Shown here: piece by piece, positions 4,713-5,696 of the stretch
How the letters are laid out: each line of letters opens with the position of its first letter
Position numbering within the stretch: the stretch's first letter is position 1
Assembly: GCA_009886815.1 (NCBI GenBank)
Contig: QXYP01000037.1
Span: 1 to 5,696 of the forward strand
Source: Halieaceae bacterium
GTDB taxonomy: Bacteria > Pseudomonadota > Gammaproteobacteria > Pseudomonadales > Halieaceae
Direction: 5' to 3'
DNA length: 5,696 nucleotides
The notes under the pieces: model-generated
Database searches by the model: none
What the model saw: the letters and a program-made list of their open reading frames with translations, nothing else
Told to the model about the DNA's origin: nothing
Translations under genes and position numbers: made by a program

Positions 4713-5696
4713 TTGAGCGATATTTATCCGATTGCGGTGCCCAAGTGGGGCATTGAAATGGTGGAAGGCACCATTACGACCTGGAACAAGTCTCAGGGTG
4801 ATGCGGTTGCCAAGGGCGATGAAGTGTTTGAGATGGAATCGGACAAGATTGTCAATGTCTGGGAAGCGCCGGTAGAAGGCGTTTTGCGCCGTGTTCTTGC
4901 CGAGCCCGGTGACGCCCACCCCGTGGGTGCTCTGTTGGGCGTTATTGCACCTGCTGCGGTGAGTGATGCCGATATCGATGCCTTTATTGGCAGTTATGCC
5001 GGTGGGGAAACCAGTGATGCGCCCGACCAGGCAGCCCCAGAGCCTGCCAAACCTGCGGTGCAAACGAGCGATGCCTATACCCGATCTTCACCTTCGGTAC
5101 GCAAGCTTGCCGACGAGCTCAACGTAGATCTCAGTACGGTGACCGGTACCGGGCGACGGGGTCGAATTACCGATGAAGATGTGAGGGACGCAGCGGGTGG
5201 TAACGACGCCGCTGCGGGTGTGCAGGTGATTCCACTCTCGCCAACGCGCAAGACCATTGCGAGAAGGTTGACCGAGGCCAAACAGACCATCCCTCATTTT
5301 TACCTCAGTGCCGATTACGCCCTCGATGGTCTTATGGCCCATCGTAAAACGCTGAATGACAGTGGCGACACCAAGGTGTCGGTTAATGATTTATTGGTGT
5401 GGTGTGTTGGCCAGGCGCTGATGCGTGAGCCCCGGGTCAATGTGAATTTGGTGGGTGATGACATTCACCAATTTGAGGCCGCTCATATTGCCGTGGCGAT
5501 TGCCACCGATGACGGCCTGTACCCCGCAACCATTCCAAGCGTTGAGGCCAAGTCGCCCGCTGAGGTGGCTCAGGCTACCGGCGCCCTGGCCGAGAAGGCA
5601 CAGACTAATAGCCTGACCAAGGAAGATATTAGTGGCGGCTCGTTCACCGTGTCTAATTTGGGCATGTACGGTATTTCGGAATTTACCGCCATTATT
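4713..5696 (+). CDS. acoC: Dihydrolipoamide acyltransferase (E2) of the dehydrogenase complex, 3' end outside window
   Basis: Core of the complex: its lipoyl-lysine takes the acyl group from E1 and the C-terminal domain transfers it to CoA. 328 codons are visible with no stop. Numbered from TTG 4713: a single lipoyl domain at about 3-80, with 'VPKWGIEMVEG' at 9-19 and the lipoylated K45 in 'EMESDKIV'; an Ala/Pro-rich linker at about 96-120; a peripheral-subunit-binding domain at about 124-157 ('SPSVRKLADEL', then 'GTGRRGRIT'), which docks E1 or E3; the acyltransferase domain from about 171 ('VIPLSPTRKTIARRL'), reaching 'FTVSNLGMYGISEFTAII' at the edge. The catalytic HxxxDG motif would lie beyond the window. 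The start is TTG; the in-frame stop at 4683 limits any longer version. The lipoyl domain resembles Aco-type E2, but the C-terminal half is the conventional kind, as in Bacillus AcoC. The symbol rests on the E1 neighbours; a pyruvate or other 2-oxo acid E2 is possible. Confidence 0.87.
   Translation, partial: MSDIYPIAVPKWGIEMVEGTITTWNKSQGDAVAKGDEVFEMESDKIVNVWEAPVEGVLRRVLAEPGDAHPVGALLGVIAPAAVSDADIDAFIGSYAGGETSDAPDQAAPEPAKPAVQTSDAYTRSSPSVRKLADELNVDLSTVTGTGRRGRITDEDVRDAAGGNDAAAGVQVIPLSPTRKTIARRLTEAKQTIPHFYLSADYALDGLMAHRKTLNDSGDTKVSVNDLLVWCVGQALMREPRVNVNLVGDDIHQFEAAHIAVAIATDDGLYPATIPSVEAKSPAEVAQATGALAEKAQTNSLTKEDISGGSFTVSNLGMYGISEFTAII

Overview
The window reads as chromosomal DNA of a gammaproteobacterium, perhaps a marine one. 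This is inferred from moderately high GC (judged by eye), dense gene packing, Shine-Dalgarno starts, and proteins that resemble the Pseudomonas acetoin dehydrogenase subunits as I remember them. No database search was possible. I see no mobile element, CRISPR array, tRNA or rRNA.

Layout. (1) Bases 2-1120, plus strand: a serine hydrolase of the beta-lactamase/6-aminohexanoate-dimer hydrolase type. Its frame stays open to the left edge, so the true start may lie outside the window. (2) Bases 1189-2247, minus strand: an exported metallo-beta-lactamase-fold hydrolase closely resembling NAPE-hydrolysing phospholipase D, converging on gene 1 across a 68-base gap. (3) Bases 2248-2690: a divergent intergenic region with no convincing gene. 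It has a weak promoter candidate and three compact inverted repeats just ahead of the next operon, the best being a perfect 15-base odd palindrome at 2616-2630. (4) Bases 2691-5696, plus strand: three closely spaced genes for a thiamine-diphosphate-dependent 2-oxo acid/acetoin dehydrogenase complex: E1 alpha, E1 beta and a dihydrolipoamide acyltransferase E2, cut by the right edge.

How the genes work together. E1 alpha and E1 beta form the ThDP decarboxylase/dehydrogenase. It would pass an acyl group (acetyl, if the substrate is acetoin or pyruvate) to the lipoyl-lysine of E2, which transfers it to CoA. An E3 dihydrolipoamide dehydrogenase is needed to reoxidise the lipoyl group; it is not in the window and may lie downstream or elsewhere. 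E1 resembles AcoA/AcoB most, so acetoin is the favoured substrate, but the E2 has the conventional peripheral-subunit-binding plus acyltransferase architecture rather than the alpha/beta-hydrolase C-terminus of Pseudomonas AcoC. The first two genes have no evident link to this operon.

Two starts matter. E1 alpha most likely begins at GTG 2691, not at GTG 2685, and E2 begins at a TTG (4713) behind a good ribosome binding site. Overall this is mostly an ordinary metabolic region. The points most worth a second look are the palindrome cluster before the dehydrogenase operon, the E2 architecture, and the exported NAPE-PLD-like enzyme.
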